Shown here in pieces: positions 35,889 to 46,504 of a stretch of DNA of 64,000 nt (the first letter of the stretch is position 1; each line of letters starts with the position of its first letter). The notes below the pieces were generated by a model. That model was not told where the DNA came from. It did not search any database and worked only from the letters and a program-made list of their open reading frames with translations. This DNA comes from Lysobacteraceae bacterium (GTDB taxonomy: Bacteria; Pseudomonadota; Gammaproteobacteria; Xanthomonadales; Rhodanobacteraceae). Location of the stretch: contig JAJFUF010000040.1 in assembly GCA_021372495.1 (NCBI GenBank), positions 62,001-126,000 on the forward strand. The letters are read 5' to 3'. The position numbers were made by a program, and so were the translations under genes.

Positions 35889-36740
35889 TCAGGCGGTGCT
35901 GCGGTTGGTTTCGACGGTTGCGCGCGCTGCTGCGCGCGGCGGCACGCTGCCGAACAGACGCATGCCGGCCAGCAGCAGCGCCACGATGGCCGCGTAGAAC
36001 AGCATCTGCATGCCGGAAGGCTGCGCGTCGTAGCCGACCAGGATATGCAGCGTCTGCCCGGGGATCGAGCCGTTGGAGAGCAGCCACGAGCTGTCCCAAA
36101 GCTGGTTGTGCAGCGCCGGCAGCAGGTTGGCCTGCACCAGGTAGCGCGCCGCGGTGGAAGCCAAGCCCGCGGCCAGCAGCACCAGCAGGCCGTTGGTGGC
36201 GCTGAAGAAGTACTTCAGCGGGATGCGCAGCAGGCCGAAGTACAGCGCGAAGCCCACCGCGACGCCGCCGACCACGCCGAGCGCGAGGCCGGTGCCCATG
36301 CCGGCGACGCCCGTGCCGCTCGCCGCCATGCCGTACAGGAACAGCACCACTTCGGAGCCTTCGCGCAGCACCGCCAGCGCGACCACCGCCAGCAGCATGC
36401 TCAGCGAGCTGGAGCCGGCGCGTACCGCCTGCCCAACCTGCTGCATGTGCTTGGCCAGCTCGCGGCCGTGCTTGGACATCCAGATCACGTGCCAGCCAAT
36501 CATCGCCACCGCGGCCAGCAGCACGCCGGCGTTGAACAGCTCCTGGCCGACGCCGCTGGCCATGTCGGCGATCGTGCCGGCGAACAGCGCAACCAGCACC
36601 GCGCCGATCACGCCGAGCGTGATGCCGCCGCCGACGAACGCGCCGCGGCGAACCACGCCGCGCGTCGCCGCGCACACGATCGAGACGACCAGGGCCGCCT
36701 CGAGCACCTCACGGAATACCAGCAGCGCGACGCCGAGCAT
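35889..36740 (-). CDS. efeU: FTR1-family iron permease
   Basis: A 283-residue inner-membrane protein with about seven helices. Two REXXE motifs, Arg10-Glu14 (REVLE) and Arg126-Glu130 (REGSE), form the iron-translocation path and define the FTR1/EfeU family. It lies six bases after the cupredoxin gene, which carries a Fur-box-like sequence in its promoter, so it is almost certainly iron-repressed. EfeO and EfeB genes, the usual partners of EfeU, are not present here. Confidence 0.93.
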   Translation of the reverse strand: MLGVALLVFREVLEAALVVSIVCAATRGVVRRGAFVGGGITLGVIGAVLVALFAGTIADMASGVGQELFNAGVLLAAVAMIGWHVIWMSKHGRELAKHMQQVGQAVRAGSSSLSMLLAVVALAVLREGSEVVLFLYGMAASGTGVAGMGTGLALGVVGGVAVGFALYFGLLRIPLKYFFSATNGLLVLLAAGLASTAARYLVQANLLPALHNQLWDSSWLLSNGSIPGQTLHILVGYDAQPSGMQMLFYAAIVALLLAGMRLFGSVPPRAAARATVETNRSTA

Positions 36741-36746
36741 GACGGG

Positions 36747-37073
36747 TCACTCCACGATCAGCACACCGTTGCCGGTGTCCTGATGGAAATCGTCGAAGAA
36801 CTTGTAGCTGCCCTTGCCGAGCGGGCCGACGAACACGGTGACGGTGCTGTTGGGCAGCACGATCTTCTCGCGGTTGAACTCGTGGCTCTCGAATTCCGAC
36901 GGCGTCGAATCCTGGTTGCTCACCACCAGCTTGATCTTGGTGTCGGCCGGCACCTTCAGCTCGACCGGCTGGAACTTGTGGTCCTTGATGACCAGCTTGT
37001 ATTCGGGTACGTCCGCCGCCTGCGCGGCAATGGTGGCCAGCGCGAGCAGGGCGCCGAGGAACAGCCGCTTCAT
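36747..37073 (-). CDS. periplasmic cupredoxin-like iron-uptake protein
   Basis: A 108-residue exported protein (signal peptide cut near AQA, residue 19) with a single cupredoxin-fold domain (YKLVIKDHKFQPVEL through GSYKFFDDFH). It has no cysteine in the mature protein, so it cannot form a classical blue type 1 copper site. Instead it offers Glu, Asp and His residues (ESHEFN, DDFHQD), as in the cupredoxin domain of EfeO-type iron-binding proteins. GGAGG precedes the ATG. It is the first gene of the minus-strand iron unit, just upstream of FTR1, and may deliver iron to the permease. Confidence 0.87.
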   Translation of the reverse strand: MKRLFLGALLALATIAAQAADVPEYKLVIKDHKFQPVELKVPADTKIKLVVSNQDSTPSEFESHEFNREKIVLPNSTVTVFVGPLGKGSYKFFDDFHQDTGNGVLIVE

Positions 37074-37099
37074 GGAACCGCCTCCGATGTCGATGACCG

Positions 37100-37119
37100 A
37101 ATGGTAATCGTTCTCATTT
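37100..37119. promoter_or_regulatory. Fur box upstream of the iron operon
   Basis: On the minus strand the sequence is AAATGAGAACGATTACCATT, which matches the repeated GATAAT-type hexamers of a Fur box at most positions. It lies 27 bp upstream of the cupredoxin ATG and 71 bp before the divergent liuC start. Confidence 0.75.
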
Positions 37120-37189
37120 GTCTCCGCAAGCGTGAGGGAGGCCGCGCGGCGCGGCCGGTTATCATGGGCGTCTTGCCCAGGAGCCGCGC

Positions 37190-37981
37190 ATGACCGCAAG
37201 CATCGCCCTCGCCCGCCGTGGCGCCGTCGCCGAGATCACCTTGCAGCGCCCGCAGGTGCACAACGCCTTCGACGATGCGCTGATCGCCGAGCTGACCGCC
37301 GCACTGCGCAGCCTGGACGACGACGCCACGGTGCGCGCGCTGGTGCTGACCGGCGCGGGCGCCAGCTTTTCCGCCGGCGCCGACCTGAACTGGATGCGCG
37401 GCATGGCGGCCGCCGGCGAGGAGGAGAATCGCGCTGATTCGCTGCGCCTCGCCGCGCTGATGCGCACGCTCAACTTCCTCTCCAAGCCGACCCTCGCGCG
37501 CGTCAACGGCGCCGCCTACGGCGGCGGCGTCGGGCTGGTCGCCTGCTGCGACCTCGCCATCGGCGTCGAGGGCGCCAAGTTCGCGCTGAGCGAGGTCAAG
37601 CTCGGCCTGGTGCCGGCGGTGATCTCGCCCTACGTGATCGCCGCGGTCGGCGCACGCCACGCGCGTCGCCTGTTCCTCAGCGGCGAGGTGTTCGACGCCG
37701 CCGAAGCAGCGCGCGTCGGCCTGCTGCACCAGGTCGTGCCGGCCACCGAACTGGATGCCGCCATCGACCGCGCCCTGCACTGGCTGGCCAAGGGCGGCCC
37801 GCAGGCGCAGCGCGAGGCGAAGCGGCTCGCGCTGCGCGCCGCCGGCATGACGCCGGAAGCGCAGCAGCGCATCGACGAGGACAACGCCGCGCTGATCGCG
37901 CGCCTGCGCGTCTCCGCCGAAGGCCAGGAAGGACTGGGCGCCTTCCTCGACAAACACCCGCCGCGCTGGGCGCGCGGCTGA
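37190..37981 (+). CDS. liuC: methylglutaconyl-CoA hydratase / enoyl-CoA hydratase
   Basis: A 263-residue crotonase-fold enzyme. The oxyanion-hole motif is SAGADLNWMRGM near residue 63, and the second is NGAAYGGGVGLVACCDLAI near residue 105. It probably hydrates 3-methylglutaconyl-CoA to HMG-CoA, because it heads a group of leucine-catabolism genes (cupin, liuD, liuE). The crotonase sequence alone could not fix this substrate. TATCAT at 37160-37165 may be its -10. Confidence 0.9.
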   Translation: MTASIALARRGAVAEITLQRPQVHNAFDDALIAELTAALRSLDDDATVRALVLTGAGASFSAGADLNWMRGMAAAGEEENRADSLRLAALMRTLNFLSKPTLARVNGAAYGGGVGLVACCDLAIGVEGAKFALSEVKLGLVPAVISPYVIAAVGARHARRLFLSGEVFDAAEAARVGLLHQVVPATELDAAIDRALHWLAKGGPQAQREAKRLALRAAGMTPEAQQRIDEDNAALIARLRVSAEGQEGLGAFLDKHPPRWARG

Positions 37982-38004
37982 AGCCCCGCCGAAGGAGCCT
38001 GTTC

Positions 38005-38529
38005 GTGGACACCACCCGGTCGCCCGTTCTCAACATCGCCGACGTCGAGCCGCAGCCATTGCCCGCAGCGTTCGCGCCCAAGGGCGGGGCCGCGCAGCGC
38101 TACGGCGCGCGCATGGGCTTCATCGGCCCGCGCGTCGGTGCGCAGAAGCTCGGCTACAACCTCACCGCGGTGCCGCCGGGCATGCGCGCCTTCCCGTTCC
38201 ACAACCACCGCGTCAACGAGGAAATGTTCTTCGTTCTGGAAGGCAGCGGCGAGGTCCGCATCGGCGACAGGACCTGGCCGCTGCGCGCCGGCGACATCGT
38301 CGCCTGCCCGCCCGGCGGTCCGGAAACCGCGCACCAGATCACCAACACCGGCACGGGCGAGCTGCGCTATCTCGCCGTCAGCACCAAGCAGTCGCCGGAA
38401 GTCTGCGACTACCCCGACTCCGGCAAGTTCGGCGTGCTGGCCGAATGGTCCGGCCCGGACGGCAAGCCGCAGGCGTTCCGCGTGGTCGGCCGTCACGGCG
38501 AATCCGTCGATTACTGGGAAGGCGAATAA
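38005..38529 (+). CDS. cupin-domain protein in the leucine operon
   Basis: A 174-residue protein with one cupin barrel. Motif 1 is FHNHRVNEEMFFVLEGSGEVRIG, with two histidines and a glutamate available for a metal; motif 2 is CPPGGPETAHQITN. GTG 38005 has AAGGAG upstream. It sits 23 bp after liuC, and its TAA is followed at once by the GTG of liuD, so it is certainly in the operon. Its function in leucine breakdown is unknown. It could be a metal-dependent enzyme or a small-molecule sensor. Confidence 0.85.
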   Translation: MDTTRSPVLNIADVEPQPLPAAFAPKGGAAQRYGARMGFIGPRVGAQKLGYNLTAVPPGMRAFPFHNHRVNEEMFFVLEGSGEVRIGDRTWPLRAGDIVACPPGGPETAHQITNTGTGELRYLAVSTKQSPEVCDYPDSGKFGVLAEWSGPDGKPQAFRVVGRHGESVDYWEGE

Positions 38530-40536
<2,007 letters not shown>

Positions 40537-40567
40537 TTCGTCGCCGCGAGAATCGCACAGTCCCGCC

Positions 40568-41467
40568 ATGAGCACTCCCGCCCGCGTACGCATCGTCGAG
40601 GTCGGGCCGCGCGACGGCCTGCAGAACGAGAAGGCCGTCGTGCCGACGGCGACCAAGATCGCGCTGATCGACCGCCTGTCCGCCACCGGCCTGCAAACCA
40701 TCGAGGCGACCAGCTTCGTCAGCCCGAAGTGGGTGCCGCAATTGGCCGATGCGGCCGAGGTCTACGCCGGCATCGCGAAGCGTCCGGGCGTCGCCTACCC
40801 CGTGCTGGTGCCGAACGAGAAAGGCTACGAGCGCGCGCGCGCGGCCGGCGTGGCCGAGATCGCCGTGTTCACGGCCGCCAGCGAGGCGTTCAACCGCAAG
40901 AACGTCAACGCCTCGATCGACGAATCCATCGAGCGTTTCGTGCCGGTGCTGGCGCGCGCCCGCGCCGACGGCGTGCGCGTGCGCGGCTACGTCTCCACCG
41001 TGCTCGGCTGCCCCTACCAGGGCGCGGTGCCGCTGGCCGACGTGGTGCGCGTGGCGCAGCGCCTGCACGCGCTCGGCTGCTACGAGATCTCGCTGGGCGA
41101 CACCATCGGCGTCGGCACGCCGGCGAAGGCGCGCGCGATGCTGCGCGCGGTCGCGGCGGAAGTGCCGATGCAGGCGCTGGCCGTGCACTTCCACGACACC
41201 TACGGGCAGGCGCTGGCGAACATCCTGGCCTGCCTGGAGGAAGGCGTGGCGGTGATCGACAGCGCGGTGTCCGGCACCGGCGGCTGCCCGTACGCGCGCG
41301 GCGCCACCGGCAACGTCGCCAGCGAGGACGTGGTCTACATGCTGGAGGGCATGGGCGTCGGCACCGGCGTCGACCTGGCGAAGCTGATCGAGACCGGGCT
41401 GTGGCTGTCCGCCGCGCTCGGCCGCGAAACGTCGAGCAAGGTCGCGCGCGCGCGCGCCGCGGCCTGA
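40568..41467 (+). CDS. liuE: hydroxymethylglutaryl-CoA lyase
   Basis: A 299-residue TIM-barrel lyase that splits HMG-CoA into acetyl-CoA and acetoacetate, the last step of the leucine pathway. The N-terminal [11 protein letters not shown] holds catalytic Arg and metal-binding Asp, and the signature [15 protein letters not shown] contains Cys240. Length fits the bacterial enzymes. It lies 31 bp after liuD and is the last gene of that operon. Confidence 0.95.
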   Translation: MSTPARVRIVEVGPRDGLQNEKAVVPTATKIALIDRLSATGLQTIEATSFVSPKWVPQLADAAEVYAGIAKRPGVAYPVLVPNEKGYERARAAGVAEIAVFTAASEAFNRKNVNASIDESIERFVPVLARARADGVRVRGYVSTVLGCPYQGAVPLADVVRVAQRLHALGCYEISLGDTIGVGTPAKARAMLRAVAAEVPMQALAVHFHDTYGQALANILACLEEGVAVIDSAVSGTGGCPYARGATGNVASEDVVYMLEGMGVGTGVDLAKLIETGLWLSAALGRETSSKVARARAAA

Positions 41468-41630
41468 GCGCCGACCGGAGGCTGTCCCGCGCCGCCCGCG
41501 CGATCGGAATCGCGGCCTTCGCAACGCGGGGCCACGCAGACCCCGCCGGTCCTGGCCGGCCGTCCAAACCTGCATGGCCGCGTGTATCCTAGGCACCATT
41601 GCCGGCCACACCGCGTTGCCGAGGGATGGC

Positions 41631-44261
41631 ATGCGACACGAGTCGCGCTCGCCCAATCCGAACGCCATCACCACCGACGCGGCGGCGGTCGAACCGCCGT
41701 TGCAACTCGCCTCCGGCATGCTTGCGGCGCTGGAAGCGCTGCGCAGCCGCAGCGCCGATCCGCCCCAGCGCCGCCACCTCGACCGGGTGATCGACAACGT
41801 CCGGCGCCTCGCCGCCGATGCCGACGCCTCCGCGACCCGCTTCCGCATCCTGCTCGACGCCGTGCCCGACGCCGTCACCCTGCACGACGAGGACGGTCGC
41901 ATCCTCGACGCCAACGCCGCCGCCTGCCGCGACTACGGCTACACGCTCGACGAACTGCGCCGCATGAGCGTGCACGACCTCAATCCCGGCCTGCCGCACG
42001 ATCACATGCGCCGGATGCTGGAGACCTTCGAGCTGGGCCACACCGCCACCGACGAGACCACCAACCGCCGCCGCAACGGCGACGTCTTTCCGGTCGAGGT
42101 GCATTCCAGCGCCTACCGCGACGGCAACCAGCGCCGCATCGTCGCCGTTGCCCGCGACCTCAGCGGCCGGCGCAACATCGACGCCGAACTGCGCACTTCG
42201 GAGGCGCGCTACCGCCTGCTGCTGCAGGCGATGGACAAGGGCGTGCTGGTGCAGGACACCAGCGGCGGCATCGTCTCGGTCAACCCCGCCGCCTGCCGCA
42301 TCCTCGGCGTCAGCGAGGCCGAGATCCTCGCCATGCGCCGCGAGGACCTGCACGACTGGCGCTTCGTCGACGAGCACGGCGACGCGATCGACCTGGGGCA
42401 GTTGCCCGGCTTCCGCGCGATCAAGCTCGGCCGCAACGTCGAAAGCTCGCTGCTGGGCGTGTACCTGCCGCATCTGCACCTGTACCGCTGGCTGTCCGCC
42501 ACCGCGGTGCCGCAGTTCGAGGCCGGACAGTCGCGCCCATTCCAGGTGATCTCCACCTTCAGCGACGTGACCGTGCTGAAGCGCCAGGCCGACCTGTTCG
42601 ACAAGACCCAGCGCCTGGCCGGCATCGGCGGCTGGGAGCTCGACGACCTGCGCGGCCTGCTGTTCTGGACCGACGAGCTGTACCGCATCCACGACCTGCC
42701 GACCGGCAGCGCAGTCAGCGAGGCGCGCGCGCTCTCGTTCTACGACGAGGACGACCGCAAGCACCTGCGCCGCGCGCTGCAGGAAGCGCGCACTGCGGCG
42801 CGGCCGTTCGACCTGGAGCTGCGCCTGACCACGGCGATCGGCCGCGGCCGCTGGGTGCGCGCGATGGGCCAGCCGCTGGTGCGCCACGGGCGCATCTACG
42901 GCGTGGCCGGCACCGTGCAGGACATCACCGAGCGCAAGCTGGTCGAGGACCAGTTGAAGCGCCAGGCGTCCACCGACCGCGTGACCGGCCTGCCCAACCG
43001 CGAGACCGCGCTGGCGCAGCTCGGCCGCATGCTCACCGATGCCGACAGCGACGCCGGGCCGGCGGTGCTGTACGTCGACATCGACCGCTTCAAGCTGGTC
43101 AACGACGTGCTCGGCCACGTCGAGGGCGACCACGTGCTGAAAGAGTCGGCCGAACGCCTGCTACGCTGCGCCGCCGGCGCCCAGGCCACGGTGGCGCGCT
43201 TCGGCGGCGACGAATTCCTGCTGCTGGTGTGCGACATCTCCGACTTCGCGCTGCTGATGGCGCTGGCCGAACGCATCACCGCCACCTTCCATCGCCCGTT
43301 CCAGCACGGCGGCTCCGAGTTCCTGCTGACCGTGTCGATCGGCATCGCGCGTGCGCCTACCGACGGCGACAGCGTGCAGCAGCTGGTCAACCACGCCGAG
43401 GCCGCGATGCTGGAAGCCAAGCGCCGCGGCCGCAACACCTGGCAGCCGTTCGACCACGAGCTGGCGCGCGACCTCAGCGACCGCCTGCTGATGGAATCGC
43501 TGCTGCGCCGCGCGCTGGACAACGGCGAGTTCCGCCTGGTCTACCAGCCCAAGGTCGACCTCGCGCGCAGCAGCGTGATCGGCATGGAAGCGCTGCTGCG
43601 CTGGAACAGCCCGCAGCTCGGCGAGGTGTCGCCGTCGCACTTCATCCCGCACGCCGAGAACTCCGGCGAGATCGTGCGCATCGGCGCGTGGGTGATCGGC
43701 GAGGCCTGCCGCGCGCTGCGCACCTGGCGCGAGGCGGGACTGGGGCTGCGCCACGTCGCCGTCAACGTCTCGTTCCGCCAGCTGCTCGGCGGCTCGGTAC
43801 TGGACGCGGTGCAGTCGGCGCTGCGCGAATGCGAGCTGCCCGGCAACGCGCTGGAGATCGAGATGACCGAGCGCGTGCTGATCGAGGACGCGGGCGACAT
43901 CGTGGAGACGTTCAGCGCGCTGCGGCGCATGGGCGTGAGTCTGACCATCGACGACTTCGGCGAGGGCTACTCGTCGCTGAACTACCTGCGCCGGCTGCCG
44001 ATCGACGGGCTGAAGATCAGCCACACCTTCATGCAGGGCATTCCGGCCAATGCGGTCGACAGCAGCATCTGCCAGGCGATCGTGCAGATCGCGCAGAGCC
44101 TCGGCATGAAGCTCACCGCCGAGGGGGTGGAGACCGAAGCGCAGCGCGAGTTCCTGCTGCGCCTGGGCACGCCGTTCGCCCAGGGCTTCCTGTTCAGCCC
44201 ACCGCTCGAGGCCGCGCGCGTGCCGGCGTTCCTCGAGGCCTGGGGCGAAGCCGGCGGCTGA
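41631..44261 (+). CDS. PAS-GGDEF-EAL cyclic-di-GMP enzyme
   Basis: An 876-residue cytoplasmic signalling protein with three PAS-like sensor regions (about 45-160, 165-290 and 295-425), then GGDEF (Gly525-Phe529, intact) and EAL (Glu653-Leu655 in GMEALLRW, with IDDFGEGYSS and AEGVETE intact). Both a cyclase and a phosphodiesterase activity are therefore possible. No RxxD inhibitory site precedes GGDEF. There are no membrane segments. ATG 41631 with GAGGGA at 41621-41626 is better than the in-frame ATG at 41574, since a -10-like TATCCT at 41585-41590 would lie inside that longer frame. Confidence 0.92.
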   Translation: MRHESRSPNPNAITTDAAAVEPPLQLASGMLAALEALRSRSADPPQRRHLDRVIDNVRRLAADADASATRFRILLDAVPDAVTLHDEDGRILDANAAACRDYGYTLDELRRMSVHDLNPGLPHDHMRRMLETFELGHTATDETTNRRRNGDVFPVEVHSSAYRDGNQRRIVAVARDLSGRRNIDAELRTSEARYRLLLQAMDKGVLVQDTSGGIVSVNPAACRILGVSEAEILAMRREDLHDWRFVDEHGDAIDLGQLPGFRAIKLGRNVESSLLGVYLPHLHLYRWLSATAVPQFEAGQSRPFQVISTFSDVTVLKRQADLFDKTQRLAGIGGWELDDLRGLLFWTDELYRIHDLPTGSAVSEARALSFYDEDDRKHLRRALQEARTAARPFDLELRLTTAIGRGRWVRAMGQPLVRHGRIYGVAGTVQDITERKLVEDQLKRQASTDRVTGLPNRETALAQLGRMLTDADSDAGPAVLYVDIDRFKLVNDVLGHVEGDHVLKESAERLLRCAAGAQATVARFGGDEFLLLVCDISDFALLMALAERITATFHRPFQHGGSEFLLTVSIGIARAPTDGDSVQQLVNHAEAAMLEAKRRGRNTWQPFDHELARDLSDRLLMESLLRRALDNGEFRLVYQPKVDLARSSVIGMEALLRWNSPQLGEVSPSHFIPHAENSGEIVRIGAWVIGEACRALRTWREAGLGLRHVAVNVSFRQLLGGSVLDAVQSALRECELPGNALEIEMTERVLIEDAGDIVETFSALRRMGVSLTIDDFGEGYSSLNYLRRLPIDGLKISHTFMQGIPANAVDSSICQAIVQIAQSLGMKLTAEGVETEAQREFLLRLGTPFAQGFLFSPPLEAARVPAFLEAWGEAGG

Positions 44262-44335
44262 GTCGAACGGCACATGCCCGCATCCCGGCGCCTGCCGATA
44301 ATCGGCGCCCGCCGCCGCAACGACGAGGCCCCCGC

Positions 44336-44836
44336 TTGAGCACGCCCTTCACGATCCGTCCGATCGCGCCCGCCGACGACGTCGCCGTCGCCGGGGTGAT
44401 CCGCGCCGTCATGCCCGAGTTCGGCGCGGGCGGCCCCGGCTTCGCCATCCACGATCCCGAGGTCGACGCGATGTCGCGCGCGTACGCGCGGCCGGGCTGC
44501 GCCTACTTCGTGGTCGAGCGCGACGGCCGCGTGCATGGCGGCGGCGGCATCGCGCCGCTGGAAGGCGGCGAGGACGGCGTGTGCGAGCTGCGCAAGATGT
44601 ACTTCCTGCCCGAACTGCGCGGCCAGGGCGCCGGCAAGGCGCTGATCCGGCTTTGCCTGGAAACCGCACGCACGCTCGGCTACCGGCGCTGCTACCTGGA
44701 AACGCTGACCGGCATGGATGCGGCACAAGGGCTCTACGCCAGCCAGGGCTTCCACCGCATCTGCGCGCCGATGGGCGCCACCGGCCATTTCGGCTGCGAC
44801 CGCTGGTACCTGCGCGATCTGTCGCCGGCCCCGTAG
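44336..44836 (+). CDS. GNAT family N-acetyltransferase
   Basis: A 166-residue acetyl-CoA-dependent acyltransferase. The cofactor loop is RGQGAGKALI, after the strand CELRKMYFLPEL, and the C-terminal GLYASQGFHRI is typical of the fold. It starts from TTG 44336, with a GAGG seven bases upstream, and GATAAT at 44297-44302 may be its -10. The substrate cannot be told. It runs alone between the cyclic-di-GMP gene and an intergenic gap. Confidence 0.82.
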   Translation: MSTPFTIRPIAPADDVAVAGVIRAVMPEFGAGGPGFAIHDPEVDAMSRAYARPGCAYFVVERDGRVHGGGGIAPLEGGEDGVCELRKMYFLPELRGQGAGKALIRLCLETARTLGYRRCYLETLTGMDAAQGLYASQGFHRICAPMGATGHFGCDRWYLRDLSPAP

Positions 44837-45154
44837 GCGCCGCGCGCACCGCGATGGACGCGCCGCCACGCGGCGATCCCGCCCCGCGCCTCGCCTTCTC
44901 CCGCGAAACGCCTACTGCCATTCCCGACAGCCTGGCGAAAGACGGCCATTCCAGAGTCCGGGCGGCACGCGCCCAGCGCAGGGTTGATGCGCCGGCCGTC
45001 GCGTTATAAGTTGCGGGCGGCAAGAGGCTGGATGCCGCGCCGCCGCCCGACGACCGACGGCAACGGGAGCGACAGACATACGGCAGGACGCCGCCTCGCG
45101 GGTGGGCCACGACCAACGTGGTCGCGAGGCCGGCATCCCGGACAGGGGGGCGCC
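44837..45154. other. 318-bp intergenic region with a promoter
   Basis: No frame in this stretch has coding character, and no repeat was seen. The notable elements are the promoter-like pair described next and a GGGGGG ribosome binding site at 45144-45150 for the ATP-grasp gene. The leader from the promoter to the start codon would be about 140 bases. Confidence 0.5.
44984..45010 (+). promoter_or_regulatory. candidate promoter of the ATP-grasp gene
   Basis: TTGATG at 44984-44989 and TATAAG at 45005-45010 have a short 15-bp spacing. This is the most AT-rich spot in an otherwise very GC-rich gap. Confidence 0.4.
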
Positions 45155-46408
45155 ATGAACGCTCATGGGGATCGCTTCGTGCCCGCCATCGTGGTGGGCT
45201 TCGGGCAGACCGGGCTCGGCACGCTGCGCTGCCTTCGCCTTGCCGGCATTCCAGCCTATATCGCCTGCCCGGCCGGCGACCTCGCCGCGCGCTCGCGCTG
45301 GTACCGGCCGACACCGGGGCCGACCGCGTGGGACGGCAAGTGCGATGCGGCCGCGCTCGAGCTGCTGCGCAGCATGCCGCTGGAGCGGGCCGTGCTGATC
45401 CCCGGCGCGGACGACGCCGCGCTATGGCTGGCCGACCTGCCGCACGATCTGCGCGGACGATTCCTCGTCAGCAGCAGCTCGCCGCAGACGCTGGCGATCC
45501 TGCAGGACAAGGCGCGCTTCGGCGAACACCTGGCGCGCAGCGGCATTCCGCACCCGCGCACGTTCCCGATCCGCCGCCGCGGGGACATCGACGCCATTCC
45601 GTTCGGCGAGCTGGACCGCGTGTTCCTCAAGCCGGCCAACTCGCAGGCATTCAGCCGGATCATGGGCACCAAGGGCATCTGGGCGCGCAACCGCACCGAG
45701 CTGGAGGCGATCTGGCGCAAGCTCGAACGGCACGGGCTCGAAGTGCTTGCGCAGGAGTACGTGCCCGGCAGCGCCGCCGACCACTACTTCGTGGACGGCT
45801 TCCGCGATCGCCGCGGCGCGCTGACCGGCCTGTTCGCGCGCCGCCGCTGGCGCATCTTCCCGGCCGACTTCGGCAACAGCTCGTATTGCCGCAGCGTCCC
45901 GCTGGAGGACGTCGGCAACGCCGTCGGCAGCCTGGACGCGCTGCTCGCGGGCCTGGATTACCGCGGCATCTTCAGCGCGGAGTTCAAGCGCGATGCGCGC
46001 GATGGCAGCTTCCGCATCCTCGAGGTCAACACGCGCGCGTGGTGGTACGTCGAATTCGCCGCGCGTTGCGGCGTGAACGTGTGCCGGATGGCGTGGCAGG
46101 ACGCCTGCGGGCTGCCGGTCGAGGCGTCCCCACGGACCTATCCCGTGGGCGCCGGCTGCGTCAATCTGCCCGGCGACATCATCACCGTGCGCACGCAGCC
46201 GCGGTCCGCACGCGGCCCGCTCTACCGCATCGTCGGCCAGTGGGCGCGCGCCCACTTCCACGTGTTCCGTCTGGACGACCCGCGACCGGGCCTGTCCGTC
46301 GCGTGGCAGATCATGGGTCGCCTGGTCCGCAACGCCGGCCAGCGCGTTCGTGCCGCCGAAGCCGCGCCCGCCGGCGAAACGGCCGCGACCGACGGCACCA
46401 CCACGTAG
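45155..46408 (+). CDS. ATP-grasp family ligase, function unknown
   Basis: A 417-residue protein of the ATP-grasp fold. The N-terminal PAIVVGFGQTGLGTLRCL resembles a pre-ATP-grasp substrate domain, DKARFGEHLARSGIPHP opens the grasp region, and FSAEFKRDARDGSFRILEVN holds the metal-binding Glu and Asn of the ATP site. It is most like the carboxylate-amine ligase group (D-aspartate ligase and related enzymes that join an acid to an amine). ATG 45155 with AGGGGGG upstream is clear. It has no pathway partners next to it, so the acid and amine it joins are unknown. Confidence 0.8.
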   Translation: MNAHGDRFVPAIVVGFGQTGLGTLRCLRLAGIPAYIACPAGDLAARSRWYRPTPGPTAWDGKCDAAALELLRSMPLERAVLIPGADDAALWLADLPHDLRGRFLVSSSSPQTLAILQDKARFGEHLARSGIPHPRTFPIRRRGDIDAIPFGELDRVFLKPANSQAFSRIMGTKGIWARNRTELEAIWRKLERHGLEVLAQEYVPGSAADHYFVDGFRDRRGALTGLFARRRWRIFPADFGNSSYCRSVPLEDVGNAVGSLDALLAGLDYRGIFSAEFKRDARDGSFRILEVNTRAWWYVEFAARCGVNVCRMAWQDACGLPVEASPRTYPVGAGCVNLPGDIITVRTQPRSARGPLYRIVGQWARAHFHVFRLDDPRPGLSVAWQIMGRLVRNAGQRVRAAEAAPAGETAATDGTTT

Positions 46409-46469
46409 CCGCCGCTTGCCCGACACCGGACGCCGGCACGCACGCGGGCCGCGCCGGGGGCGCTTCGGC

Positions 46470-46475
46470 TAGAAT
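46470..46475 (+). promoter_or_regulatory. -10 element of the SDR gene
   Basis: TAGAAT lies 30 bp before the ATG. It is the same hexamer as before ldh. No good -35 is seen at the usual spacing. Confidence 0.35.
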
Positions 46476-46504
46476 GGCCGGCTCGCGCACCCGTGGAGAA
46501 TCCC

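Noticed and set aside
41574..41630. Earlier ATG for the GGDEF-EAL gene
   Set aside because: It has a poor ribosome binding site and would cover a likely -10 element; the ATG at 41631 has GAGGGA well placed.
44837..45154. Small protein or RNA gene in this gap
   Set aside because: Frames here continue from neighbouring shadow frames and lack ribosome binding sites; no tRNA-like or conserved RNA fold was seen.
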